Shown: piece after piece, positions 51,964-60,204 of the stretch
Numbering within the stretch: position 1 is the stretch's first letter
Layout: every line of letters starts with the position of its first letter
Assembly (NCBI GenBank): GCA_028280445.1
Contig: JANQLU010000093.1
Location: forward strand, 62,001-126,000
Direction of reading: 5' to 3'
Length of the DNA: 64,000 nucleotides
Source of the DNA: Pirellulaceae bacterium
Lineage (GTDB): Bacteria > Planctomycetota > Planctomycetia > Pirellulales > Pirellulaceae
Translations under genes and position numbers: made by a program
The notes under the pieces: generated by a model
The model's database searches: none
What the model saw: the letters and a program-made list of their open reading frames with translations, nothing else
What the model was told of the DNA's origin: nothing

Positions 51964-54105
51964 TTATTTTGACTTGTCAAATAGCGCCTTGAAACTCGGA
52001 TCGTTTTTTAATTCCGCAAACGTAGACTCTTGCCGAATACTTTCGATGTTTTTCAGTCCGGATTTACGGGCCTCTTGTAAATATCGAATGGCGGCTGGAT
52101 GTTCACCGCGAACGGCACTGATACGGGCAAGCATTAAATTGACCAGTGCCGGTGAGTAACCATTCGTAGAAGCGATCTTGAGCGATGACTCAGCTGTGGC
52201 GAGGTTGCCCAGATGAAATGAGGCAACGCCCAGGCGATAGTTGGTTGGACCATGTTTCGAAGTCGACATTAATAACGATTGATTCGCCCATTTCGCATTT
52301 CCCCAATCTCCGTTGTGATGGTAGGCGACGGCCTGGTCGATGTTGGCAATGGTCTGGCGGCGCTTTTCGGATATAACATGTTTGATGAGCCAGTTTCCGA
52401 GAAAGTCAGCAGTGTCTCCCCCCAAATTTGCCAAGACGACGACACCCACTTTGTGGTCGGGAGAAAAAGCAACAAAGCTACTGTGCCCGTCCGTTTCACC
52501 ACCGTGTTTGACGATTTTTCCAAATACTGGTTGATCATCAATCCACCAACCGATTCCCATCGAGTTTTCTTTTCTCCGCCTCAAGGTTGTCGGCTGATGC
52601 ATTTGGGCAAGTGATGCACCGTTTAATGGCTTCAGACTTGGTTGGCCGGCACGCATCTGCCAGGAAATGAATTTTGCCAAGTCGTTGACGTTCGAAACCG
52701 CTCCTCCGGCACCCGGAACCTGACCAAAATCCCATGCCGGTCGCGCGCGTCGGTCCGGGTCTTCGATCCAGTAATGCGTAGCGAATTGTTTTGTTTTTCC
52801 GGAGGGAATCGAGGCGCGAGTGTGGCTCATGCCCAGTGGTTGAAGTAGTTTTTTGCGGGCAAACGATTCGTAATTCGTACCGGCGATATTCTCGATCACA
52901 TTCCCGAGAACAGCAAATCCAAAATTGGAATAATCCCACCGTTCGTTTACTGGGCGACGTAAACGCGTTTCGCGAATTGCCCGGTGGAGATCTTGAATTT
53001 TCAGCACTGATTTTGAGCCGTCACGGTTTAGCCGATTGCCCACATCGCGGGGCAAGCCGGATGTATGCGTCAGTAATCGTCTGATCGTAATCAACCGCCG
53101 TTGCTCTGGTGGAATTTTCTGAAAGCTGACCGATTTTGGAAGATGGTCGACGACGGCGTCATCGAGGTGCAGCTTCCCCTGCTCTGCCAGGATCATCACC
53201 AAAGTCGCAGTCAAGGTTTTTGTGATGGAACCAATCTGATATAGAGTCGCCGGTTTAGCGGAAGTTTTGGATTCCAAATCGGCGTATCCAAACCCGTTGG
53301 CATATATTAAATCATTGCCGTGAATGATTCCGATCGAACATCCCGGGATCTTTCGATCATCGAGCGCCGCATTGACCCACGATTCAATGCGTTTAGATGA
53401 AACCTTGAATGAATCAATCTGACGATCACCGGTGATCGCCTTGCCTCCGCGATGGACGATCAGTTTTTCAATCTGGTTGTGTTTGCCTTTGACAAATTCC
53501 AAACGCGTTTCGACGGGATTGCTGCCCGTCGCAACATAGGGCAAGAATTCGTTTTCAGAAATCGCGAATAACGGTTTAGCGAAACTGAGGCCAAGGACAG
53601 AAACCCGTAATCGATGACCAGCAGCACTTTCAGGGTAGATCAACACGTTGCCGAGCGCTGGCATTTTGTATCGGCCAACAAACTTCGATAATTCGGCAGT
53701 GGTCAGGGTTACCGTTTGATGAAGTGCAAACTGTCCAATTTTTTTGCCTTGGCCACCTCCTTTGATCACACCTTTCGCAATCTTGCCTTGAACGTCAGCC
53801 TCGAATCTCAGGGTTCCTCGTTGTGGATGCGCCACCGAAAACGACAGCGCGCGATTTGCAAATTGAACGTTCGACAGAAATTGACCAAAAACAATTTCAT
53901 CGACATCAATTTGCCCGCTCCATTTTTCGGACGAACGCTCCAGGTGAACTCCAATGTCATACTCTTGACCACCAATCAATGCTCGGCCGACATATTTCAA
54001 ATGGACTGGTTCATCGTTATGGCGGTCGTGGATACACTCCGCGTGAATTTGAACCCAAGCCAACGAAATCAAACAAAATGCAGTGAAAAAATGGATACGA
54101 TTCAT
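51964..54105 (-). CDS. Serine beta-lactamase-type hydrolase with TPR-like tail
   Basis: 713 residues from ATG 54105: signal peptide (1-22), beta-rich N-terminal domain, then a class C beta-lactamase/DD-peptidase domain with S293-ITK (SxxK), Y392-SN (YxN) and H534-GG, and a C-terminal TPR-like helical part (residues about 590-713). It may hydrolyse peptides or esters in the periplasm. It is divergent from the BlaI-like gene and shares its operators. Confidence 0.8.
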   Translation of the reverse strand: MNRIHFFTAFCLISLAWVQIHAECIHDRHNDEPVHLKYVGRALIGGQEYDIGVHLERSSEKWSGQIDVDEIVFGQFLSNVQFANRALSFSVAHPQRGTLRFEADVQGKIAKGVIKGGGQGKKIGQFALHQTVTLTTAELSKFVGRYKMPALGNVLIYPESAAGHRLRVSVLGLSFAKPLFAISENEFLPYVATGSNPVETRLEFVKGKHNQIEKLIVHRGGKAITGDRQIDSFKVSSKRIESWVNAALDDRKIPGCSIGIIHGNDLIYANGFGYADLESKTSAKPATLYQIGSITKTLTATLVMILAEQGKLHLDDAVVDHLPKSVSFQKIPPEQRRLITIRRLLTHTSGLPRDVGNRLNRDGSKSVLKIQDLHRAIRETRLRRPVNERWDYSNFGFAVLGNVIENIAGTNYESFARKKLLQPLGMSHTRASIPSGKTKQFATHYWIEDPDRRARPAWDFGQVPGAGGAVSNVNDLAKFISWQMRAGQPSLKPLNGASLAQMHQPTTLRRRKENSMGIGWWIDDQPVFGKIVKHGGETDGHSSFVAFSPDHKVGVVVLANLGGDTADFLGNWLIKHVISEKRRQTIANIDQAVAYHHNGDWGNAKWANQSLLMSTSKHGPTNYRLGVASFHLGNLATAESSLKIASTNGYSPALVNLMLARISAVRGEHPAAIRYLQEARKSGLKNIESIRQESTFAELKNDPSFKALFDKSK

Positions 54106-54166
54106 TGTCAAATCAGCCAGAAATAGATCGAATGTTTGCAATTCGGCAATTGCCAGGTATAGTGAT

Positions 54167-54205
54167 GGTTACATTAAGTAACCAAAACGGTTACAGACTG
54201 TAACC
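54167..54205. promoter_or_regulatory. Two BlaI-type operators
   Basis: Perfect inverted repeats GGTTAC-N5-GTAACC at 54167-54183 and again at 54189-54205; centres are 22 bp apart, two helical turns. The second contains TTACA-N3-TGTAA, the BlaI/MecI half-site pattern. They sit between the divergent serine hydrolase gene and the BlaI-like gene, so both directions are probably repressed. Confidence 0.75.
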
Positions 54206-54218
54206 TACAGGATTTGTC

Positions 54219-54626
54219 ATGTCAACAAAAAACTTGCCTTGGCTTTCAAACAGCCAGCGCGAGATCATGGAGATCATATGGGCCCACCAGGAAATCTCTG
54301 CGTCATCGATCAGGGAGATTCTTGTCGAAAACAAAAAACGCAACGTTGCCAAAGAAACGGTGCGGACGTTGTTGGCCCGCATGGAAGCCAAAGGATGGAT
54401 CGAGCACCGCGTCGACGGGAGAACCTTTTTATATCGAGCTGTTGTTCTAAAAGGCACGGATCTGGGACAGCGGGTTACTAATTTCGTGGACGAGATTTGT
54501 GACGGCTCGCCAGAAAGGCTTGTCAATGCATTGATCAATCATCGTGGCCTGACGGCCAGTGAAGCCAAAAAGATCAAGGCGATGATTGACGAGGCGAAAC
54601 AGAAGAAACGAAAACCGAAAAAATGA
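54219..54626 (+). CDS. BlaI/MecI-family repressor
   Basis: 135 residues with an N-terminal winged helix (NSQREIMEIIWAHQEIS, VAKETVRTLLARMEAKGWI) and a short helical dimerisation tail. It would bind the two palindromes just upstream and be cleaved after a signal from the M56 protease encoded next. The next gene overlaps its stop (ATGA). Confidence 0.85.
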   Translation: MSTKNLPWLSNSQREIMEIIWAHQEISASSIREILVENKKRNVAKETVRTLLARMEAKGWIEHRVDGRTFLYRAVVLKGTDLGQRVTNFVDEICDGSPERLVNALINHRGLTASEAKKIKAMIDEAKQKKRKPKK

Positions 54627-56887
54627 GCAGCTTCGTTTTGCGACTTGCCGCCGATGACCTGTTTTCCTGGTTGCTGGTTACCTATGTGACCACGGGTATC
54701 GTGCTCAGTTTCGCTGTCGTTTTGGCTTTGTTTTTTGGCCGCAACAGTGCTACGCAAGAAATCGCATTGAAACTCGTCATGGCGATCGGGATTCTGTGTC
54801 CATTAATAACTCTGTTGGTCGGCGTCATGAATTTTCGGGTGATCGAATTAAAGATTTCCCACGTCGTTGCGTCAAATTCTCTCAGCGAGCCAAATTCGAC
54901 AAGTGAAAAAGATTCACCAGGCGTCGTGCAGAGATTTGATCAAAAGGCATCGAGTCAATCGATCCCACGTCGCGTGCCCAACGAAAATCGAAACGACTCC
55001 ATGGATTTAGGGTCAAAGGCGATTCCAACGAATGAGCCCGCTACTGAAAATGATTCAAGCGTTCGAAGGATTGAACCAACATTTCTGATTTCGTTATCGT
55101 TGATTGGAATTTGGTTGTGCGGCGTGTCGATTGGTTTTTATCGCATAGTGATCGGACTGAAAAAACTTCGACGGGTCATCGACCGAGCCATTCCGGTGGA
55201 AGACAGACAGTGGGTTCAAACATTGCGTCGCGTGGAAAAAATTATCAACCTGGACCGACCGTTGACGTTGTTGGAGTCTGATGACGTCCACAACCCGTTC
55301 GTTTTTGGTTATCGCAATCCAGTCGTTTTGCTACCCAGCGATCGCAAATGGAAAAAACTAAAACCTGATGAAATGTTTGCAGTGTTGGCGCACGAGGCGG
55401 CCCACGTTGTCAGGAAGGATCCACTGGCGTTGCTCGTTGAGCAATGTTTCCTGGCCATTTTTTGGATTCAGCCGGCGGCATTTGTCATCACACGACTGTT
55501 AAACAAATCTCGCGAAGAAATTTGCGACGACGTGGTTCTGCAAACCATCCAGCCCGAACGTTTTGCGGAAATCCTCCTGCGATTGTCCATGTTGAATGGC
55601 GGTTTGCGACCTGTTGGATTCGCCAGCACGTTTCTCAGTATTCGGTGGAAATTGGAACATCGAGTGCGCAGCATTCTCGACGAGAATCGCGACAGGATGC
55701 CAAAACCCAACACTCGATTGGCTGTCGCCGCTGTGTTGCCGCTCGTTCTGATAGTTGCCGCATTTTCATCGGTCGAACTGATGCCCGATCGACAAGTCCA
55801 ATCGTCGGTAGTCGCCGAGGACGATTCAGATGACGCTTGGGAAACCAGTTCCGCAATTGCCCATGAAAAAAATGAACAACTAACTACCAAACGATGGGAA
55901 CGGTCAATCTTGTCGGGAACGAGCGGCAAGTTATTCATTCGGGCCAACAAAGAAAAAGATATCCGACTGACAGTCGTCGCTGGTGAGCGGCGGGACGTCA
56001 AAATGAGTTTTTCCTGCTTGTTAGCTGCCAATAACGATGCGATTTCTCAATCGTTGTTCAGCGAAATTGAAAACTCGATTACGTTTAAAATCGCCAATCC
56101 ATCATTGACGTCTGAACAGCAAAATCCGATGGTAACCATCGACGTCAACTTTCCACCGCGGCTGGCCAAATTGGTTCACCAGTCGACACTTGTTTTGAAA
56201 GTTCCCAAACGATTTAGCTTGGACCTGGCCATGGCCGGAGAAATTAAGATATCGGATATCGACGGTGCTGTAAAAATCCATTCGAAAGGTGGCGGAATTC
56301 AATTGGGAAAAATTCTGCGTGAAGTTGAGATCGAATCTGACGGCGGCTTGGTCGATGCTGATGAATTCGGAGCCAATGTATCCATCGATATTCGCAGTGG
56401 CGGCTATCTCGAATTGGGCGATGTCGGTGGCAATCTTTTTGCACATACCGACGGCGGCCACATCACCGTTGGCAACGTATCGGGATCGGCCAAGGTTTCA
56501 ACCAACGGTGGCGAGATTCGAATCAAGTCGGTTCGAGGAATCAGCCGTGCTGAAACGAAAGGTGGTGCGATTCGTATCGGTCAGGTGGCGGACGCCATTT
56601 CCGCGATGACTCGCAGCGGCGACATCGATGTCAGCTTTGTCGGAAAACCAACTGCCGACTCTCGACTAGTTGCCAAAAATGGGAAAATTCGAATTGGACT
56701 ACCCAATGATTTTCGTTGCGACATCGATGCACGATGCCCACGCGGCAGAATCATTGCTCCGTTTATTGAATCTTCGCCCCGAGTTTTTAGTCGTAGCGAA
56801 GAGAGAAACCGTTTTTTACTGATTGCCGAATCACGCGGCCGTTCGATTACTTTTTATGATGCTAAATCTGGCTCAAAAGATCGCTAG
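54623..56887 (+). CDS. M56 (BlaR1-like) membrane protease fused to DUF4097-like beta domain
   Basis: 754 residues. TM helices at about 15-37, 45-66, 152-172, 275-295 and 365-387, with HEAAH (257-261) as the zinc site, flanked by EEICDDVV. The region 415-740 is not a penicillin-binding sensor as in BlaR1 but a repetitive beta-domain (GGEIRIKSVRG..., TKGGAIRIGQV) like DUF4097 proteins. Presumably the beta-domain senses something outside the membrane and triggers proteolysis of the repressor. Confidence 0.75.
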   Translation: MSSFVLRLAADDLFSWLLVTYVTTGIVLSFAVVLALFFGRNSATQEIALKLVMAIGILCPLITLLVGVMNFRVIELKISHVVASNSLSEPNSTSEKDSPGVVQRFDQKASSQSIPRRVPNENRNDSMDLGSKAIPTNEPATENDSSVRRIEPTFLISLSLIGIWLCGVSIGFYRIVIGLKKLRRVIDRAIPVEDRQWVQTLRRVEKIINLDRPLTLLESDDVHNPFVFGYRNPVVLLPSDRKWKKLKPDEMFAVLAHEAAHVVRKDPLALLVEQCFLAIFWIQPAAFVITRLLNKSREEICDDVVLQTIQPERFAEILLRLSMLNGGLRPVGFASTFLSIRWKLEHRVRSILDENRDRMPKPNTRLAVAAVLPLVLIVAAFSSVELMPDRQVQSSVVAEDDSDDAWETSSAIAHEKNEQLTTKRWERSILSGTSGKLFIRANKEKDIRLTVVAGERRDVKMSFSCLLAANNDAISQSLFSEIENSITFKIANPSLTSEQQNPMVTIDVNFPPRLAKLVHQSTLVLKVPKRFSLDLAMAGEIKISDIDGAVKIHSKGGGIQLGKILREVEIESDGGLVDADEFGANVSIDIRSGGYLELGDVGGNLFAHTDGGHITVGNVSGSAKVSTNGGEIRIKSVRGISRAETKGGAIRIGQVADAISAMTRSGDIDVSFVGKPTADSRLVAKNGKIRIGLPNDFRCDIDARCPRGRIIAPFIESSPRVFSRSEERNRFLLIAESRGRSITFYDAKSGSKDR

Positions 56888-56925
56888 GTCTCAGTGCATT
56901 TTTGGTTCGCTCTCCCCCCGCTCAT

Positions 56926-56954
56926 CGGTTCGTTAGCGCTACGTACTGGCGGTG
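56926..56954 (+). repeat. Dispersed REP-like repeat, copy 2
   Basis: GGTTCGTTAGCGCT core followed by a GGCGG part, in the gap between the M56 gene and the GNAT gene (56888-57012). See copy 1 at 41571. Confidence 0.45.
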
Positions 56955-57012
56955 GCAAAATTCAGCCTTTTTTAGTTGCCGATCGAGTAGAGTAGTTTAG
57001 TAGAATAACAAA

Positions 57013-57498
57013 GTGAAACCACCTGAACCCATTACATTAAGAGAAGTGATTGACAGCGATCTTTCGTTGTTCTTTGAATTTCAGCTGGACTCAACAGCAA
57101 ACCACATGGCAGCATTCACCGCCAAAGACCCCGCCGATCGAGATGCATTTGACGCACATTGGGAGCGGATCTTAGGGGATGAGAAAATCGTCATTCAAAC
57201 GATTTTGTTCGAAGAACAAGTTGCCGGACATATTGCTACTTTTGAGCGATCTGGAGAACAGGAAATCACCTATTGGATCGGTCGGCCTTACTGGGGCAAA
57301 GGTGTGGCTACAGCTGCTTTGAAACAATTTTTGATTCAAGTGACCGAACGGCCGTTACATGCTCGCGTGGCGAAAGACAATATTGGATCGCGTCGTGTGT
57401 TGGAAAAATGTGGATTCATTGCCATGGGAGAGGAAAGTGGATTCGCTCAAGCACGCGGTGAAGAGATTCCGGAATGTCTGATGATGTTGCAGACATGA
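57013..57498 (+). CDS. GNAT acetyltransferase, RimJ/RimL-like
   Basis: From GTG 57013, 161 residues. The acetyl-CoA motif lies around WIGRPYWGKGVATAAL, followed by LHARVAKDNIGSRRVLEKCGF, characteristic of RimJ/RimL-type enzymes that acetylate amino groups of proteins or small molecules. Stands alone. Confidence 0.75.
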   Translation: MKPPEPITLREVIDSDLSLFFEFQLDSTANHMAAFTAKDPADRDAFDAHWERILGDEKIVIQTILFEEQVAGHIATFERSGEQEITYWIGRPYWGKGVATAALKQFLIQVTERPLHARVAKDNIGSRRVLEKCGFIAMGEESGFAQARGEEIPECLMMLQT

Positions 57499-57590
57499 GA
57501 TCGACGGTCGTTTTGTCGTGGGTAAACTGCGTTCGATTCAAGAACGACGATGAGAACGCTTGGCGACACTTTAATACACGGTCCGAAATT

Positions 57591-58514
57591 CTACGAGGCA
57601 GCTTGGGCACGCGTCATGTAGTTTTGATAGGCGCGCAAGAATGAAAAATGATTCTTTACATCCTTGGCGACCTCATTAAAATTGGCGTCGACGGTTTCTG
57701 CGAGAGTTTGTAAATCAAACTCAGGCCAGTTTTTCTCGATTTCAATCAGTTTTTCCAAGCTGTCGGTTTCTTGACGCAATGCATCAGGGATATAGGACGA
57801 CAGCGCAACTGCAGCGACCGAGGTTTTACCCAATGCCGGGTCTTTGTAGACATCCATGCCGCGATGGTGCAGAAAGACACAACAAATCAATTCATCAGGA
57901 AACTCCCAGGTGTACATCACATGGGCTGCAGCTTCGGCATGGTTCCAGCTAAATTTTTGTTGTTCGAATTCGATCAGAGTGTTGTAGTCATTTCGGTTTT
58001 CAGTGAACTCCAAATATTCCGTCAAAAGTTGATTGGTGATCAACGGCAGCAAAAAATCTTGTAACATGCCTCCGGTAAAAGCCAAATCCGTATCCGCTTT
58101 CAGCAGCTTGGCGATTTCTTGTGCAAACAGAGCACGCTCCAGATTCGTGTTCCAAAAATTTTGAAAGTTGATCAATTTGGAAGCCGACGCCCGCATCATT
58201 TGATTCATACTACTGGTGGTCAGAAACAATGTTGTCGAGCGAATGCCTAGCGTGACGAGTGCTTGTTTTACCGAAGTGATTTTGTTGCGAACGCCGGAGC
58301 CGCATGAATTGACGTTTTTCAGCAACTCGGCACTCAAACCCGTATCCGATGCGATAATCTGACTCAATTCATGAGTATCTGCGTCAGGATCTTCTGTTTT
58401 TTTCCGAAAATCCATCAACGCTTTCGGCAAAATTGGCAGCTTGACGGAAGGCGGCAAAACTGATTTCACGTTGTCTGCTAACAGAGCTTTGCGTAGTTCG
58501 GTCCAATCTGGCAT
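57591..58514 (-). CDS. HDOD-domain protein
   Basis: 307 residues. The HDOD domain covers about 25-235: KLPILPKALMDFRKK start, VKQALVTLGIRSTTLF and WNHAEAAAHVMYTW. Like the che-operon HDOD protein it is probably a signalling scaffold. It follows a small gene at 58551 on the same strand, 36 nt apart. Confidence 0.75.
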   Translation of the reverse strand: MPDWTELRKALLADNVKSVLPPSVKLPILPKALMDFRKKTEDPDADTHELSQIIASDTGLSAELLKNVNSCGSGVRNKITSVKQALVTLGIRSTTLFLTTSSMNQMMRASASKLINFQNFWNTNLERALFAQEIAKLLKADTDLAFTGGMLQDFLLPLITNQLLTEYLEFTENRNDYNTLIEFEQQKFSWNHAEAAAHVMYTWEFPDELICCVFLHHRGMDVYKDPALGKTSVAAVALSSYIPDALRQETDSLEKLIEIEKNWPEFDLQTLAETVDANFNEVAKDVKNHFSFLRAYQNYMTRAQAAS

Positions 58515-58550
58515 CGTTAAATTTCCGGCAGGGTTTCAAAAGGAGAGTGT

Positions 58551-58829
58551 CTACAACGTTGGTTGAAATCCCATCGTTTGGAATTGCGACATCGCCCCGG
58601 CGGCTGAGAGTTTGATCATCGCGATTGAATCAAATGCGACAATTATTTTTCGAGTTCCCGAGGAGTCAGGACCATCTCGTTCAATCAACAGCAATCCGCA
58701 GGACACTAAAAAGTCGACAAACGGTATTGATTCACCTTGTTTTGTCACGACGGCGCCGTGCCGTTTGATTACCTCTGGCCAGTTTTCAAACAGGTTTTGC
58801 CAGATTTCTTGATTGTCAGGGTTAGTCAT
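58551..58829 (-). CDS. Small hypothetical protein
   Basis: Start ATG 58829 gives 92 residues. Alpha/beta: WQNLFENWPEVIKRHG helix, then a beta hairpin and helix (RKIIVAFDSIAMIK). No family recognised. It probably forms an operon with the HDOD gene. Confidence 0.5.
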   Translation of the reverse strand: MTNPDNQEIWQNLFENWPEVIKRHGAVVTKQGESIPFVDFLVSCGLLLIERDGPDSSGTRKIIVAFDSIAMIKLSAAGAMSQFQTMGFQPTL

Positions 58830-59225
58830 TTCGCTATTGGGTAGGATTTCAAAAACTAGGAATTTCAAGAAGAAATTGCGGTAATGCGGGTCCATTCGTT
58901 ATCGAATGAGGGCGCGATTACTTGCCGCAAAAACGTGGCTACGGGCAGATGATGACAACGATGCGCCTGCAAATACGACACATTTGTTGCACACCGGCAT
59001 TGGTAGGCAGTAGACTTGAGAAAAATTCGTTCTTTGCTTGAAAACGAAATCAAATCCGACCAACGCGATTTGCAAAAAATCGCGGATTGCGGCCAGGCGA
59101 GTAACTGTGCCCAAGTGAATCATGGGTTGGCCAAACATAACAGATCGTTGCCACGAAATCGGATTAACTCGTTGACAAAACGTAAATTGGGACACGGTGA
59201 CAGCGGCTTCAGGCACGCAAATGCC
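58830..59225. other. Intergenic region upstream of the AraC gene
   Basis: 396 bp between divergent genes. A plus-strand frame open from 59016 would add an implausible N-terminal extension to the AraC protein. I see no other gene or clear palindrome here; it must hold promoters for both sides. Confidence 0.4.
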
Positions 59226-60059
59226 ATGCAAAATTCAAATCTCAATCAGATAGCCGTATGGCGTCCCTCGGAACTGGATTATTTGGAACTCAGGCGCGGC
59301 ACTAACGTGAAATGGCCTTATCCAAGGCATTGGCACGAAGAAATTCAAATCTGCCTGGTGGACCATGGCAGCGGGGAGTTGAAGTATCGAGGCGAGACTT
59401 ATGTGACTCCGACCGGCAGCTTGTTCATCGTGGCGCCGGGTGAGATCCACGAGAACCGAGCTTATGGGAAACGGGGATGTTCGTTTCGCACGATTTATTT
59501 TCCCAGTGCGTTGTTGGATCAGGCGTCGCACGAGTTTTTCGGCGTTCAAACGGACGCCCATTTCGATCGTCCGCTGATCGATGATCCTGTTCTGTCGAGA
59601 TTGTTTGTTGAATTGCATGTCTCATTGGAAAAAACAAACTCGACGTTGTATCGCGAGTCAATTCTGTGGGAGTTCATGGCGCGATTGCTCAAACACCAAT
59701 CTGTCAAGCAATCTGATGTCACATCAACGGGGAGAAAACGCGAGGCGGTCGAATCCGTTCGCAGTTTTCTCTTGCAGCATTACAACGATAATGTGCCGTT
59801 ATCGAAACTGGCTCAAATGTCAGGTTTGAGCCCATACTACTTGTGCCACATTTTCAATGAAGAAATTGGTATGCCGCCGCACGCATTTCAGAATCAGGTG
59901 CGTGTGATTCGGGCGAAAACTTTGTTGCAACAAGGCGTTCCGATTTCGCAGGTAGCGTACCAGATGGGCTTTGCCGACCAGAGCCATTTTTCACGGCACT
60001 TCAAACGATTGATGGCTATGCCGCCAGGCAAGTACGCACGAAATTGCCAACGTTCATAG
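59226..60059 (+). CDS. AraC-family transcription regulator
   Basis: Start ATG 59226, 277 residues. The N-terminal cupin (YPRHWHEEIQICLVDHG) is typical of AraC sensing domains, and the C-terminal pair of helix-turn-helix units contains LSKLAQMSGLSPYYLCHIFN and ISQVAYQMGFADQSHFSRHF. The ligand is unknown. The next gene (serine hydrolase) starts 146 nt downstream in the same direction and may be its target. Confidence 0.85.
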   Translation: MQNSNLNQIAVWRPSELDYLELRRGTNVKWPYPRHWHEEIQICLVDHGSGELKYRGETYVTPTGSLFIVAPGEIHENRAYGKRGCSFRTIYFPSALLDQASHEFFGVQTDAHFDRPLIDDPVLSRLFVELHVSLEKTNSTLYRESILWEFMARLLKHQSVKQSDVTSTGRKREAVESVRSFLLQHYNDNVPLSKLAQMSGLSPYYLCHIFNEEIGMPPHAFQNQVRVIRAKTLLQQGVPISQVAYQMGFADQSHFSRHFKRLMAMPPGKYARNCQRS

Positions 60060-60204
60060 TCGGCGTTTCGAAACGCAAGAACGTTCAAGACAACGCTCAC
60101 GGGACCTCGCTATTCTGACAATTAACGAAGACTCGATTCGTCAAGTAATTGAGTTTCTCGCTGGTTGGTTTTTTTCGCTGCACCATTCGTCATACGAGAT
60201 ATCG

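Noticed and set aside
59016..59225. N-terminal extension of the AraC protein
   Set aside because: The added 70 residues have no domain character and the cupin begins soon after ATG 59226.
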